A stretch of 50,463 bases of DNA from an uncultured Erysipelotrichaceae bacterium (GCA_900317165.1 ONFU01000016.1:1-50463); one strand, 5' to 3'; counted from the stretch's first letter, positions 23,829 through 33,796 are shown. Notes: generated by a model not told the origin, from the letters alone. A program made the numbers and translations.

Positions 23829-24771
23829 GAAAACCGCTTTTATCATTCCTTTCCTCCTTTTTCCTCTATTTTCTTGTGGGGCACCCAAAGATAATGGAAA
23901 ACTAAAGATCCTCTGCACCATTTTCCCAGAATACGAATGGATGAAGGCCATTACCAACAAATCAAATAAAGTCGAAGTGGATTTGCTTTTGGATAAAGGA
24001 AGCGATATCCATTCCTTCAATCCTAGCGTCAATGACATGATGAAAGTCGCGACAGCGGATCTATTCGTTTATGTTGGGGGAGAATCCGATACATGGGTCG
24101 ATTCCGCGCTTAAAAACGTGACCAACAAAAACCAAAAAACCATCAATCTCCATACTCTTCTAGAGGATAAGCTCAAACCAGAGGAATCCAAGGAAGGCAT
24201 GCAGGGAGAAGAGGAAGAAGAGGAAGCCTTCGATGAACATGTTTGGCTTTCCCTTTCTAATGCGAGCTTCTGCGTCAACGCATTCAAAGATACCCTTATC
24301 GATATGGTAAGCGAAGAGAAGGACCTCTTCATCAACAACGCGAAAGAATATATCGATGACCTTACCTTTTTGGATTCCTCTTATAAAGAAATGGTTGAAT
24401 CTTCAGCAAGAAATACGATTTTGGTCGCGGATAGATTTCCCTTCCGTTATCTAGTCGATGATTATGGAATAGATTATTTCGCGGCTTTCAAAGGCTGCTC
24501 TTCCGATATAGAAGCGACCCCCGAAACGATTGCTTTCCTCATTAATAAGGTCGATGAGCTTGCTTTATCTTACATTTTGGTGACGGAAAGCTCGGATAAG
24601 AGACTTGCTAACACCGTCAAAAGCGAGAGTAAGATCAAGAATCAGGAGATTCTCGTCCTCGATTCCATGCAGGGGACGACTTTAAGTGAAGGAAAACATT
24701 ATTTATCGATCATGGAAAACAATCTTGAAGTATTAAGAAAGGCCCTTAACGATGTCTCAACGCCTTGTTGA
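23821..24771 (+). CDS. znuA: Zinc/manganese ABC transporter substrate-binding lipoprotein
   Basis: A 316-residue lipoprotein of the cluster A-I (ZnuA/TroA/PsaA) family. The signal peptide ends at lipobox FSCG. Metal ligands expected of the family are visible: HSFNPS (after SDI), DEHVWLS, and the C-terminal lobe with an aspartate. An acidic insert (GEEEEEEAFDEH) stands where family members carry a metal-collecting loop, usually His-rich. It captures the metal for the ZnuB permease. It is co-transcribed with the regulator and overlaps znuC. Confidence 0.9.
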   Translation: MIKKTAFIIPFLLFPLFSCGAPKDNGKLKILCTIFPEYEWMKAITNKSNKVEVDLLLDKGSDIHSFNPSVNDMMKVATADLFVYVGGESDTWVDSALKNVTNKNQKTINLHTLLEDKLKPEESKEGMQGEEEEEEAFDEHVWLSLSNASFCVNAFKDTLIDMVSEEKDLFINNAKEYIDDLTFLDSSYKEMVESSARNTILVADRFPFRYLVDDYGIDYFAAFKGCSSDIEATPETIAFLINKVDELALSYILVTESSDKRLANTVKSESKIKNQEILVLDSMQGTTLSEGKHYLSIMENNLEVLRKALNDVSTPC

Positions 24772-25420
24772 AGCCTTTTCCTTGGGCGTTGGTTATGAAA
24801 AAAAGGAGGTCGTAGGCAACCTCTCTTTCCATATAGACTCCGGAGACTACCTTTGCATCATCGGCCATAATGGCGCGGGCAAAACCACTTTGATGAAGAC
24901 GCTTCTTCAATTAATAAAACCCATATCGGGGAAGATTGAGTTCTACGAAGACCTCCGTAAGGGCGGGATAGGCTATCTCCCCCAACAAAACGGGGCCCAA
25001 CGCGAATTTCCCGCGACCGTCATGGAAGTGGTCTTGAGTGGGCTTATCCATAAGAAAGGCCTTATGCCGTTTTACACCAAAGCGGACTAGGCCAAAGCCG
25101 AAGAATGCTTAACCCGTATCGGGGCTATAGAGCTAAAGAAGAAGTGCTTTGGCGAACTTTCCGGCGGACAACAACAAAGGGTATTGCTGGCTAGAGCCCT
25201 TCTTGGCGCGGATTCGATTCTCCTGGTAGATGAGCCAGAAGATCTCCATAAGGAAGGCATGGCCATCGTCATGATCACCCATGACGTCACGACCGCGCTT
25301 AAATACGCGACCCATATCCTTGTTATCGGTGAGGAATCCTTCTTTGGAACGAGGGAGGAATTCGCGACCACCGAGTTTGCAACCAAAAAACACATCGGAG
25401 GTCATGACCACCATGATTGA
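24752..25420 (+). pseudogene. znuC: Broken ATPase gene of the zinc ABC transporter
   Basis: One frame encodes a metal ABC ATPase: Walker A GHNGAGKTT, signature LSGGQQQR, Walker B ILLVDEP, H-loop ITHD. It is interrupted by TAG at 25088-25090 between Q-loop and signature, most simply AAG changed to TAG. A second defect lies after Walker B: VDEPE runs straight into DLHKEGMAIVMITHD, so about 20 residues including the D-loop are missing. Two independent lesions argue for a true pseudogene rather than one sequencing error. Binding protein and permease look intact, so another ATPase may serve them. Confidence 0.8.
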
Positions 25421-26273
25421 AGCCTTCGAAAAATTATCGTATTACCTCACGAATTTCGCCTTCGTCCGTTACGCCTTGATCGTCGGCATCCTCGTGGCTT
25501 TGTGCGCGGCCGTTTTGGGCGTGAGCCTCGTTTTGAAGAATTTCTCCATGATCGGGGACGGGCTTTCCCATGTGGCCTTTGGGGCTTTGGCGATCGCCGC
25601 GGTTGCCGGATTAACCGAGAACACCTTTGTGATTTTGCCAGTCACGATGGCGGTCGCGATGTTTTTGTTGCAGGCGAAAGATCGAAAGAAGATAAAGGGG
25701 GATGCCCTAATAGCCATGCTTTCCGTGGGGGCTTTGGCAATTGGTTATCTTCTTCTAAACCGCTTTAGCAAATCGGCGAACGTTTCGGGAGATGTTTGCA
25801 CTTCCTTATTCGGCTCAACCGCGATTCTGACTTTATCCATGAGCGACGTTTGGATTTGCATCGGACTATCCATCTTCGTATTGCTTTTCTTCCTTTTCTT
25901 CTACCATCGCATATTCGCGGTTACCTTCGACGAGAATTTCGTCAGGGCCACCGAAAAGGGAACCTTCGTCTTCAATTTGGCCTTTGCCGCGCTTATCGCG
26001 ATCGTCGTCGTCATTGCCATGAAATTCGTGGGATCGTTATTGGTCTCCGCCTTAATCGTCTTCCCCGCCCTTTCGGCGATGAGGCTATTTAGGAGTTTTA
26101 AGCTCGTCACCATCGCTTCGGCGATTATCTCGGTTCTTGCTTCCTTCCTTGGTATCATCCTTTCGATCATGATCGATACCCCGATCGGCCCGACCATCAT
26201 CCTCATCGATTTGCTTTTCTTCCTCATCTGCTTCCTCGTTGGGTTAATAAGCCGTAAAGGCAAAGCCGCCTAA
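25413..26273 (+). CDS. znuB: Zinc/manganese ABC transporter permease
   Basis: A 286-residue permease of the ABC-3 family with eight or nine hydrophobic spans. Family features include GVSLVLKNFSMIGDGLSHVA near the start and GSLLVSALIVFPA in the later half. ATG 25413 is chosen because GGAGG lies 11 bases upstream; an ATG at 25404 is too close to it. It forms the membrane channel for metal delivered by the znuA product. The frame is intact although the upstream ATPase gene is broken. Confidence 0.9.
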   Translation: MIEAFEKLSYYLTNFAFVRYALIVGILVALCAAVLGVSLVLKNFSMIGDGLSHVAFGALAIAAVAGLTENTFVILPVTMAVAMFLLQAKDRKKIKGDALIAMLSVGALAIGYLLLNRFSKSANVSGDVCTSLFGSTAILTLSMSDVWICIGLSIFVLLFFLFFYHRIFAVTFDENFVRATEKGTFVFNLAFAALIAIVVVIAMKFVGSLLVSALIVFPALSAMRLFRSFKLVTIASAIISVLASFLGIILSIMIDTPIGPTIILIDLLFFLICFLVGLISRKGKAA

Positions 26274-26320
26274 AAAGAATTACATTATCGTTTCGCCTTG
26301 CTATAATTTGCCTAAGAAAA

Positions 26321-26764
26321 ATGGGAAACAAACCAACCAAAACCGAAATCCGCCGTATCGCCGGAGCGATTAAGCGCAGCAAGAAGAAGGTCATCCACCT
26401 CGATGCTTTATCTCGCCTTACGGGACTTTATCCAGATGTTTTAGGGGAGAAGCTCCGCGAATTCGAACCGATGATCCTTCTAGACGATTCCATCAATTGC
26501 CGCGATATCCTTCCTCGCCTTGAGGAATATTTGGAGGCGCCAAGCGAGAACGTCAAAAGGAAGCCCGCGGCCAATAAAACTCCCGCGGTTAGGAAGAAGG
26601 ACCTCGCCGGATATTCCTCCATCGCCGATTTCGTCTATAAGAAGATGACCTCGGTTGGAGGATTAGTGGATACCTCCGCCCGTCTTTCCGATGAGGATCT
26701 CGCCTTGTTAAAACGCCTAATCGAAAACGAACAGAAGGCCAGAAAGAAAGGCAAGGGCAAATAA
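26321..26764 (+). CDS. Unknown basic protein, 147 aa
   Basis: A 147-residue soluble, Lys/Arg-rich protein. An N-terminal helical part (IRRIAGAIKRSKKKVIHLDA, LSRLTGLYPDVLGEKLREF) could be a winged-helix-like unit. It is followed by a Lys/Pro linker and a C-terminal helix pair (ADFVYKKMTS, LALLKRLIENEQKARKKG). Family not recognised. It is followed by a clear terminator. Codon use matches the chromosome. Confidence 0.65.
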   Translation: MGNKPTKTEIRRIAGAIKRSKKKVIHLDALSRLTGLYPDVLGEKLREFEPMILLDDSINCRDILPRLEEYLEAPSENVKRKPAANKTPAVRKKDLAGYSSIADFVYKKMTSVGGLVDTSARLSDEDLALLKRLIENEQKARKKGKGK

Positions 26765-26773
26765 AACCAAGGC

Positions 26774-26802
26774 AAAGTGGGGGAAACTCCACTTTTCTTT
26801 TT
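26774..26802 (+). terminator. Rho-independent terminator
   Basis: AAAGTGG (26774-26780) pairs with CCACTTT (26789-26795), followed by TCTTTTT. Confidence 0.75.
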
Positions 26803-26881
26803 CTGTTTTTGAAATCGAACAAAACTCCAATAAAGCACGATAACAAAGGCTAGTTAATATTACTTAACAACAAAAACGGGC

Positions 26882-26919
26882 AGACCCTAAAGGGTCTATT
26901 GAGATAAGTTTTCTATACT
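26882..26919 (+). promoter_or_regulatory. Promoter region of nifJ with palindrome
   Basis: A perfect inverted repeat AGACCCT-AA-AGGGTCT (26882-26897) lies just upstream of the -10-like TATACT (26914-26919). No good -35 box is visible; the palindrome covers its place. A regulator binding there could control pyruvate oxidation. Confidence 0.45.
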
Positions 26920-26952
26920 ATTTGTTGCAAACAAAGGAGAAAAACAACATCT

Positions 26953-29900
26953 ATGTCTGAAATCAAAAAGACGATGAAATCAGTTGACGGCAATACTGCT
27001 GCCTCAATTGAATCCTACTACTTCACGGAAGTGGCCGCGATTTATCCGATCACCCCGTCCTCCCCAATGGCCGAAAACGTTGACGTCATGTCCGCTAACG
27101 GCGAGAAGAACTTCTTCGGTGGACAGGTCAAGGTTGTCGAGATGCAATCCGAAGCCGGTGCTTCCGGCGCCGTCCATGGCGCCCTCCAGGCTGGTTCCCT
27201 CGCAACCACCTACACGGCCTCCCAAGGCTTGCTCCTCATGATCCCGAACATCTACAAATGGGTTGGTGAGTTGCTCCCCGCCGTCCTCCATGTCTCGGCC
27301 CGTTCCCTTGCGACCCGTTCCCTCTCGATCTTCGGTGACCATCAGGATATCTACGCCTGCCGTCAAACCGGTGTCACGATGATCTGTTCCAACTCCGTTC
27401 AGGAAATCGCTGACCTCGCCCCAGTCGCTCACCTCACCGCGATCGACGCCGGACTTCCCGTCATGCATTTCTTCGATGGATTCCGTACCTCCCATGAGGT
27501 CCAAAACGTCGAATTCGTTGACCGCGAAGAATGGAAGAAGCTCCTTCCAATGGACAAGGTCGAGGAATTCCGTGCCCGTGCCCTTAATCCACACACCCAC
27601 GCCGTTACCCGTGGTGGAGCCGAAAACGACGATATCTATTTCCAAGGCCGCGAAGCTCAGAACATCCGTTTTGAGAAAGTCATCTCCGTCGCCGAGAAAT
27701 ATTTCGCCGAAGCTAGCCGCCTAACCGGCCGTAAATACGCTCCATTCGTCTATTATGGCGACCCGAACGCCACCCGCGTCATCATCGCGATGGGTTCGGT
27801 CACCGAAACCGCGACCGAAGTCGTCGATGAGATGAATTCCCGTGGCGAGAAAGTCGGTCTCGTTCGCGTTCACCTCTATCGTCCGTTCTCCCCGCGTTTG
27901 CTCTCCGAAGCCATCCCAACCTCCGTCCGTAAGATCGCGGTCCTCGACCGTACCAAAGAAAACGGCGCGGAAGGCGAGCCTCTTTACCTCGATGTCCTCG
28001 CTTCCATGGCTCAGGTCGGCCGCAAATTCGATATCATCATCGGTGGCCGTTATGGTCTTTCCTCCAAAGACACCCAGCCAAAAGACGTCAAGGCCGTCTA
28101 TGACTTCCTTAATGCCGAGAAGAAGTGGACCGGATTCACCGTCGGCATCAAAGACGACGTCACCGGACTCTCCATCCCAGTCGATGATACCTACCATATC
28201 GAAGGCAACTACACGAGCTGCCTCTTCTACGGCTTAGGCTCCGACGGAACCGTCTCCGCCAACAAGAACTCCATCAAGATCATCGGCGATGCGACCGGAC
28301 AATATGCTCAGGCCTATTTCCAGTATGACTCCCGTAAAGCCGGCGGCACCACCCGTAGCCACCTCCGCTTCGGCAAAGAGCCAATCCGTTCCGAATATTA
28401 TGTCAAGAACGCGGACTTCATCTCCTGCTCCCTTGATACCTATATCTTCAAATTCGACATCATCTCGAACCTCAAGAAAGGCGGAACCTTCCTCCTTAAC
28501 ACCAATATGGATGATGCCACCCTCGTCAACTCCATGCCAAACCGCATGAAGAGACTCCTCGCCGAGAAGAAAGCCAAATTCTATGTCATCGACGCGAACA
28601 AGCTCGCCGCCGAATGCCATATGGGCCGTCACACCAACACTACCCTCCAAGCCGCCTTCTTCAAACTCAACCCCGGCATCATGGATTATTCCGAAGCCGA
28701 GAAGTGGATGAAGAAATTCGTCTACAAGACCTTCGCGAAGAAGGGCGAGGAAATCGTCAATAACAACTATGCCGCGATCGACGCCGGCCCATCCGGTCTC
28801 CGCGAAATCGAAGTCGATCCAAGATGGCTCGATCTCCCACTCACCAAATCCGCCTCTAGCGATACCGGTGATACCTATTATGACGAATACGTCGATGTCA
28901 TCGATCGTCTCGATGGCGATGAACTCCCAACCAGCGCCTTCACCAAGCATGAGCTTCTCGATGGCACGATGAACGAGAACATCACCTTCAAGCAGAAGAG
29001 GGGCATCGCGGACGTCGTTCCAGTTTGGAACCCCGATTACTGCATCCAGTGCAACCAGTGCGCCTTCGTCTGCCCACATGCGACCATCCGTCCATATCTC
29101 ATCAGTGAAGAAGAACTCGCTGGTGCTCCAGAAATCGTCAAAGCCGGCCTCAAACCAGCTATCGGAACCAAGAACAAAGAGCTCAAATTCCGTATTCAAG
29201 TCGCTTCCGAGAACTGCGTCGGTTGCGGGCTCTGCGCTGCCGAATGTATGGCTAATGCCACCGCTAAGCGCCTTGGCAATGACCATTTCGCCCTCAAGAT
29301 GGTTGATGCCCATGGTCAAAGAGAACAACAAATCGGCGCCGATTATCTCTATGCGAACTGCACCGAGAAGAAGGGCGAACTCCCAGCAGCCATGGAATTT
29401 GGCGTCAAGGGTATCGGCTTCAAGCGTCCATATATGGAAGTCTCCGGCGCCTGCGCAGGCTGCGGTGAAGCCCCATATTATCGCTTAGTCTCCCAACTCT
29501 TCGGTAAGGACATGCTCGTTGCTAACGCGACCGGCTGCTCTTCCATCTACTGCGGTTCAACCCCACTTACCCCATTCGTCAACGACGAAGGCAAGAACGG
29601 ACCCGCTTGGGCGAACTCCCTCTTCGAGGATAACGCCGAATATGGCTTCGGTATGCGTATCGCTTCCGACCAGAAGATGTCCCGCATCTGCGAGATCCTC
29701 AAGGAAGCCCTCGCCTCTGGAGTCGAAGACGAACTCGCTAACGTCATCAACGATTACTTAGCTCACGTCAAAGACCGCGAATATGTCCGTGGTATCGTCC
29801 CCGAACTTCTCCGCCTCATCGACCTCAGCAAGAACGATGACATCAAAGAGCTCCGTAAATACGAACGTGACCTCGTCGATAAGTCCGTTTGGATCGTCGG

Positions 29901-30528
29901 TGGCGACGGCTGGAGCTTCGATATCGGTTATGGCGGACTTGATCATGTCCTCGCTAACGAAGCCGACGTCAACATCCTCGTCCTCGACACCGAAGTCTAT
30001 TCCAACACCGGTGGTCAGGCCTCCAAGTCCTCTCAGACCGGTTCCATCAACAAATTCACCGCTTCCGGTAAAAAAGAAGCGAAGAAGAATCTCGCCCTCA
30101 TGGCAATGGCCTATGGTCATGTCTACGTTGCCCAAATCGCTCTAGGCAGCAACCCCGCCAAAGCGATTCAGGCGATCCGTGAGGCCGAATCCTACAACGG
30201 ACCATCCCTCATTATCTGCTATTGCCCATGCGCCGAGCAGCACATCAAAGGTGGCCTTATCAATTCCATCAAGGAAGAGAAGAAGGCTGTCGAATGCGGT
30301 TACTTCACCACCTTCCGTTTCGACCCACGTCTACGCGAAGAAGGCAAGAGCCCATTAACGATGGATTGCCCAGAGCCAGACTTCGGCAAACTCCGCGACT
30401 TCGTCATGCAGGAAACCCGTTTCGCCCAGCTCCCGATCGTCAACCCAGAGCACGCGGAAGAGCTCTTGCAGAAGTGCGAGGCCTATGCCAAACGCCGCTA
30501 TGCGGACATCAAGAAATTCGGTGAATAA
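26953..30528 (+). CDS. nifJ: Pyruvate:ferredoxin (flavodoxin) oxidoreductase
   Basis: A 1191-residue single-chain PFOR, the usual length. It converts pyruvate and CoA to acetyl-CoA and CO2 with reduced ferredoxin in the cytosol. Domains in order: alpha-type N-terminal domain (IYPITPSSPMAE), domain II, gamma domain, ferredoxin-like domain with two 4Fe-4S motifs (CIQCNQCAFVCP near 697, CVGCGLCAAEC near 755), and the TPP domain with ACAGCGEAPY (near 833) and GDGWSFDIGYGG (near 984). AAAGGAG precedes the start. This enzyme marks an anaerobe. It is transcribed alone, with its own promoter region and terminator. Confidence 0.97.
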   Translation: MSEIKKTMKSVDGNTAASIESYYFTEVAAIYPITPSSPMAENVDVMSANGEKNFFGGQVKVVEMQSEAGASGAVHGALQAGSLATTYTASQGLLLMIPNIYKWVGELLPAVLHVSARSLATRSLSIFGDHQDIYACRQTGVTMICSNSVQEIADLAPVAHLTAIDAGLPVMHFFDGFRTSHEVQNVEFVDREEWKKLLPMDKVEEFRARALNPHTHAVTRGGAENDDIYFQGREAQNIRFEKVISVAEKYFAEASRLTGRKYAPFVYYGDPNATRVIIAMGSVTETATEVVDEMNSRGEKVGLVRVHLYRPFSPRLLSEAIPTSVRKIAVLDRTKENGAEGEPLYLDVLASMAQVGRKFDIIIGGRYGLSSKDTQPKDVKAVYDFLNAEKKWTGFTVGIKDDVTGLSIPVDDTYHIEGNYTSCLFYGLGSDGTVSANKNSIKIIGDATGQYAQAYFQYDSRKAGGTTRSHLRFGKEPIRSEYYVKNADFISCSLDTYIFKFDIISNLKKGGTFLLNTNMDDATLVNSMPNRMKRLLAEKKAKFYVIDANKLAAECHMGRHTNTTLQAAFFKLNPGIMDYSEAEKWMKKFVYKTFAKKGEEIVNNNYAAIDAGPSGLREIEVDPRWLDLPLTKSASSDTGDTYYDEYVDVIDRLDGDELPTSAFTKHELLDGTMNENITFKQKRGIADVVPVWNPDYCIQCNQCAFVCPHATIRPYLISEEELAGAPEIVKAGLKPAIGTKNKELKFRIQVASENCVGCGLCAAECMANATAKRLGNDHFALKMVDAHGQREQQIGADYLYANCTEKKGELPAAMEFGVKGIGFKRPYMEVSGACAGCGEAPYYRLVSQLFGKDMLVANATGCSSIYCGSTPLTPFVNDEGKNGPAWANSLFEDNAEYGFGMRIASDQKMSRICEILKEALASGVEDELANVINDYLAHVKDREYVRGIVPELLRLIDLSKNDDIKELRKYERDLVDKSVWIVGGDGWSFDIGYGGLDHVLANEADVNILVLDTEVYSNTGGQASKSSQTGSINKFTASGKKEAKKNLALMAMAYGHVYVAQIALGSNPAKAIQAIREAESYNGPSLIICYCPCAEQHIKGGLINSIKEEKKAVECGYFTTFRFDPRLREEGKSPLTMDCPEPDFGKLRDFVMQETRFAQLPIVNPEHAEELLQKCEAYAKRRYADIKKFGE

Positions 30529-30554
30529 CCCTTTCTTGAATTAAGCCTCAATTT

Positions 30555-30595
30555 GAAAGCGTCAGAGGCTTGCGTCTCTGGCGCTTTCCTTTTGC
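30555..30595 (+). terminator. Terminator of nifJ
   Basis: A 15-base arm GAAAGCGTCAGAGGC (30555-30569) pairs with GTCTCTGGCGCTTTC (30574-30588) with one or two mismatches, loop TTGC, then CTTTTGC. Confidence 0.8.
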
Positions 30596-30709
30596 TTTAT
30601 GCGTGTTTTCGGGATTATGGCGAAACAGCTGTAACGCCCCTCATAAAAGCTAAACATCTCCAAAAAGGATGAAACAACTAAAGCTTTTGCAAGTGAATAT
30701 GATCTTGCT

Positions 30710-32377
30710 TTGCTGTTTTCTGTGCAGGCAAGTTCACTTTGCGCCCTATCGTCACAAGATTCCCCTATTGATAAATATGTTTTGATCGCCGATTCTGTTT
30801 CGACCGATAACGTTGGATCTATAGTTGTTGATCTTATGTTTGATCATAAAGAAGAGGAAACCCTTCCAAGAGAGGAAAAGATTAAAGCTTATTCTTTGTT
30901 TTCTTCTGAAAAAGCCGAATCTTTGGAGAATATGGGATTTAAGGCTACTTATATTTCTCACGCCGTATCGATGCCCATAGTATCTTTACATTACCGGAAC
31001 GTATATTTGGATACAGTAACTTCAGATTTGAAAAAGAACCTACGATGTGATGATTTATTATCGATTTCAATAAGGGAAGACGCAAACTATGAGCCAATTC
31101 AACCTAACTATCAGGAGAATATGGTTGTCAACCATCAAAGATCAACCAACGATAGTTGGGTCGATTATAGAGATATCCAATATGACAATTATGAAGCAAC
31201 GACGTATTCTGGCTATGGTGTTAAAATTGGAGTAGCGGATTTGGGGCAAATATATATTACGCATTCGAATTTTGCTGACACCAATTTTGTTATAGATTCA
31301 TCGAATGTAAAAACCTCTGCTTCGAACATTGGTCACGGAGATATGGTTCTATCCGTGTTAACCGGAAAATATGGGCTTGCTCCAAGAGCATCGATTTATT
31401 ATGTGGACGCTACCGATCCTCAATATTCCGGTTACAAATATTTGGATTATTTTGCTACCCAGACGGTGGATGTGATAAATTTATCCGTTTCCTCTTCTGG
31501 TCTAGACAGTTGCAAATATATCAACTGGATTGTTGACAATTATCATATTCCTATCGTCGCTAGTTGTGTTAATAATCTCTCAAGTAATCTAGGTCAACCG
31601 GCCTGTGCACAAAACGTCATTTCCGTTTGCTCAATCAATCCCGACTATACAATCGCTTCTGGAACAAACATTAGGGATCCTAACGATTCTGTCGAAAACA
31701 ATTTTAGAATTGCCGCAACTGGAGGCCTTAGGCAGGTTAATGTCTATGGAAATGATCTTACTATTAGCGGGACAAGTCTTGCAACTCCGGCAGTGACCGG
31801 AACAATTGCCCTGATGATGGAAAAAAATCCGAACATGAAGGGCGACGTCGCCCTAGTTATGGCCGCTCTTGGCAACGGGGCGGACAATACGTTGATTGCA
31901 CATAATTCAAATTCATCGGTAACCGATTCGTATGATTCTTCAAGCGGACTCTATTCTTGGTCTGGAGTTGGGGCTCTCGACATAAAGCAATCATTATGGA
32001 TTGCTGGATTTGCGGCAACGCCAACATTTGAAGTCTCTCAAGGAAACGAAGCATATCTTTTTGATGTTGGAAATGCGCAAGTTGGCCAGCGTTTATATAC
32101 AACACATGCGTGGCTTCAAAGGATTACGCGCTACCATCTTTACGCCAATGTTTATCAATTTACCAGTTCGCCTTTGCCAAATCTAAATTTACGTCTTTAT
32201 AATTCTAACGGGGTAATTGTCTGGCAAACCACCTGTTCAAATACAAATATAGAACGTCATTTTTACACTTTTACTGCAAACGGGAATTATGTGATGAAAG
32301 TGTATTGTGCGTCCTCAAGCTATACCGTTTACAGTCCTTCCTCCCATTATAGTGTTGCTTGCCATAGGGCTATTTAA
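30710..32377 (+). CDS. Subtilisin-like (S8) serine protease, exported, uncertain N-terminus
   Basis: A subtilase with the full triad in order: Asp in GVADLG (about 177), His in GHGDMVLSVLTG (about 209) and Ser in GTSLATPAVTG (about 356), numbering from 30710. A C-terminal beta domain of ~150 residues follows. The frame opens with a signal-peptide end (LLFSVQASS) but no good start: TTG 30710 has no ribosome site. A better start (ATG 30669, giving MKQLKLLQVNMILLCCFLC) is in another frame, suggesting a one-base frameshift or decay. The gene is clearly more A/T-rich than its neighbours. It may be degrading or recently acquired; the mature enzyme region looks intact. Confidence 0.75.
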   Translation: MLFSVQASSLCALSSQDSPIDKYVLIADSVSTDNVGSIVVDLMFDHKEEETLPREEKIKAYSLFSSEKAESLENMGFKATYISHAVSMPIVSLHYRNVYLDTVTSDLKKNLRCDDLLSISIREDANYEPIQPNYQENMVVNHQRSTNDSWVDYRDIQYDNYEATTYSGYGVKIGVADLGQIYITHSNFADTNFVIDSSNVKTSASNIGHGDMVLSVLTGKYGLAPRASIYYVDATDPQYSGYKYLDYFATQTVDVINLSVSSSGLDSCKYINWIVDNYHIPIVASCVNNLSSNLGQPACAQNVISVCSINPDYTIASGTNIRDPNDSVENNFRIAATGGLRQVNVYGNDLTISGTSLATPAVTGTIALMMEKNPNMKGDVALVMAALGNGADNTLIAHNSNSSVTDSYDSSSGLYSWSGVGALDIKQSLWIAGFAATPTFEVSQGNEAYLFDVGNAQVGQRLYTTHAWLQRITRYHLYANVYQFTSSPLPNLNLRLYNSNGVIVWQTTCSNTNIERHFYTFTANGNYVMKVYCASSSYTVYSPSSHYSVACHRAI

Positions 32378-32400
32378 AGAGAAACAATAATTACAGAGCC

Positions 32401-33675
32401 ATGAAAGATAGTGAAAACAAATTCAAAATACTCATTTTTCTAAGAGGTTTTTTTTCAAAAGCGTTTGAGGCGTTCATCTCTTTTCTCGAAAAATATTGGG
32501 TTTGGATCATCCCGCTTGTCTTGCTTGTGCTCTCTGTTCTTGTGAGGATCCCCTTCTATCCGGTCAGGACTAGCGATTACAACGTATTCCTTTCATCTTG
32601 GTATGAAGAGGCGCGAAAGCTTGGGGGCAAGGAATACCTTGCTTCCGGTATTGGCGATTACGGGCCAATGTATAATTATTTCCTAGTTATTTTCGCTTCG
32701 TTTGGAATAGAGGCCGGGGAATCTAACGGATTGCTTTTCGCTTTGAAAATCACAAGCGATATATTCGTGTACCTGTCGGCTTTTCTTGTCTTTTTCCTGT
32801 CTAAATTCATTTTGAAGAAGTCCGACGAAATCACAGTATTCGCTTTTGCTTTTTCTCTTTTTACGCCGACCATTCTCCTGAATTCGCCTTATTGGGGGCA
32901 ATGTGATGCCATTTACGCGTTCTTTTGTCTTCTTTCCCTAACCTTCCTCCTCTTAAAAAAGCCATATTTATCAGCCGTCTTTTTCGGACTCTCTTTTGCT
33001 TTCAAACTCCAGTCTGTGTTTTTTGCTCCCGTTTTTTTGATTCTTTGGTTGAGAAAGGGGTTCAAATTACATGCTCTGTTGCTCTCAGTTGTGGTTTATT
33101 TCCTTTCCCTTGTCCCTTCTCTTGCCTGCGGGAGAAGCCTATCGTCTTGCCTAGGTGTATATTTCGAACAGACAAAAGAGTATGGATATCTTTCAGCGAA
33201 TGCGCCTAATATCTACATATTCGTCCAGAAAGCTTTTGCAGGAGGAGAGACCGTGGAGAAGGCCATCGTTCCCGGGGCCACCATCATCGGGCTGACATTC
33301 ATTGGCCTTGCTTCCTTTTTCGCTTATCGCGTGAATAAGGATTTTGATGTCCAAAGCACCGCAAGAGTGGCTTTGCTGATGGCGGCATTATGTCCGTTCG
33401 TCTTGCCAAAAATGCATGAACGCTATTTCTATTTGGCCGATATAATCGCGGTGGTTTTCTTCATCGCAAACCCAAAGAAGTTCTACATACCGATTCTTAT
33501 TTGGCTAGGATCTTTCTCCGGGTATGTTACCTTCTTGTTCAAAAACGACTATTTTGGCGATAGTAACGTAAATTTGATGATCGGGGCACTTTTCATTCTT
33601 GCGGCGATTGTCCTTCTCTGGGTCGATATGCTTAAGAATAATTCGTCTCCAAAAGAAACCGAGAATCGCGTTTAA
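32401..33675 (+). CDS. GT-C type membrane glycosyltransferase
   Basis: A 424-residue polytopic protein with about ten spans. The first outer loop after span 1 carries the acidic RTSDYNVFLSSWYEEARKLG, where GT-C (DUF2029/mannosyltransferase) enzymes hold their catalytic aspartate. NSPYWGQCDAIYAFF and LPKMHERYFYLADI are typical of this group. It probably transfers sugars from lipid-linked donors to a surface polymer or protein; donor and acceptor are unknown. It starts 24 bases after the protease, possibly co-transcribed, but with more ordinary composition. Confidence 0.75.
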   Translation: MKDSENKFKILIFLRGFFSKAFEAFISFLEKYWVWIIPLVLLVLSVLVRIPFYPVRTSDYNVFLSSWYEEARKLGGKEYLASGIGDYGPMYNYFLVIFASFGIEAGESNGLLFALKITSDIFVYLSAFLVFFLSKFILKKSDEITVFAFAFSLFTPTILLNSPYWGQCDAIYAFFCLLSLTFLLLKKPYLSAVFFGLSFAFKLQSVFFAPVFLILWLRKGFKLHALLLSVVVYFLSLVPSLACGRSLSSCLGVYFEQTKEYGYLSANAPNIYIFVQKAFAGGETVEKAIVPGATIIGLTFIGLASFFAYRVNKDFDVQSTARVALLMAALCPFVLPKMHERYFYLADIIAVVFFIANPKKFYIPILIWLGSFSGYVTFLFKNDYFGDSNVNLMIGALFILAAIVLLWVDMLKNNSSPKETENRV

Positions 33676-33766
33676 TCGCGGCTAATACGATAGAGTGATT
33701 AATGACCTCTAATAAAAATGTTGAAAGAAGGCTTTTTTTTCACGCGTTTTATGAATCCGTTTTTCA

Positions 33767-33796
33767 ATAAAAAACGACCAACAGACGCTGGTCGTA
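33767..33796 (-). terminator. Terminator of tRNA-Pro
   Basis: On the minus strand ACGACCA (33795-33789) pairs with TGGTCGT (33780-33774), followed by a run of T. It lies 12 bases after the tRNA end. Confidence 0.75.

Noticed and set aside
25088-25090. TAG in znuC considered as a recoded amber codon
   Set aside because: A second lesion (missing D-loop segment) in the same gene makes ordinary gene decay more likely.
28234-29331. Minus-strand frame of 365 codons
   Set aside because: It lies opposite nifJ, whose iron-sulphur motifs fix the true frame.
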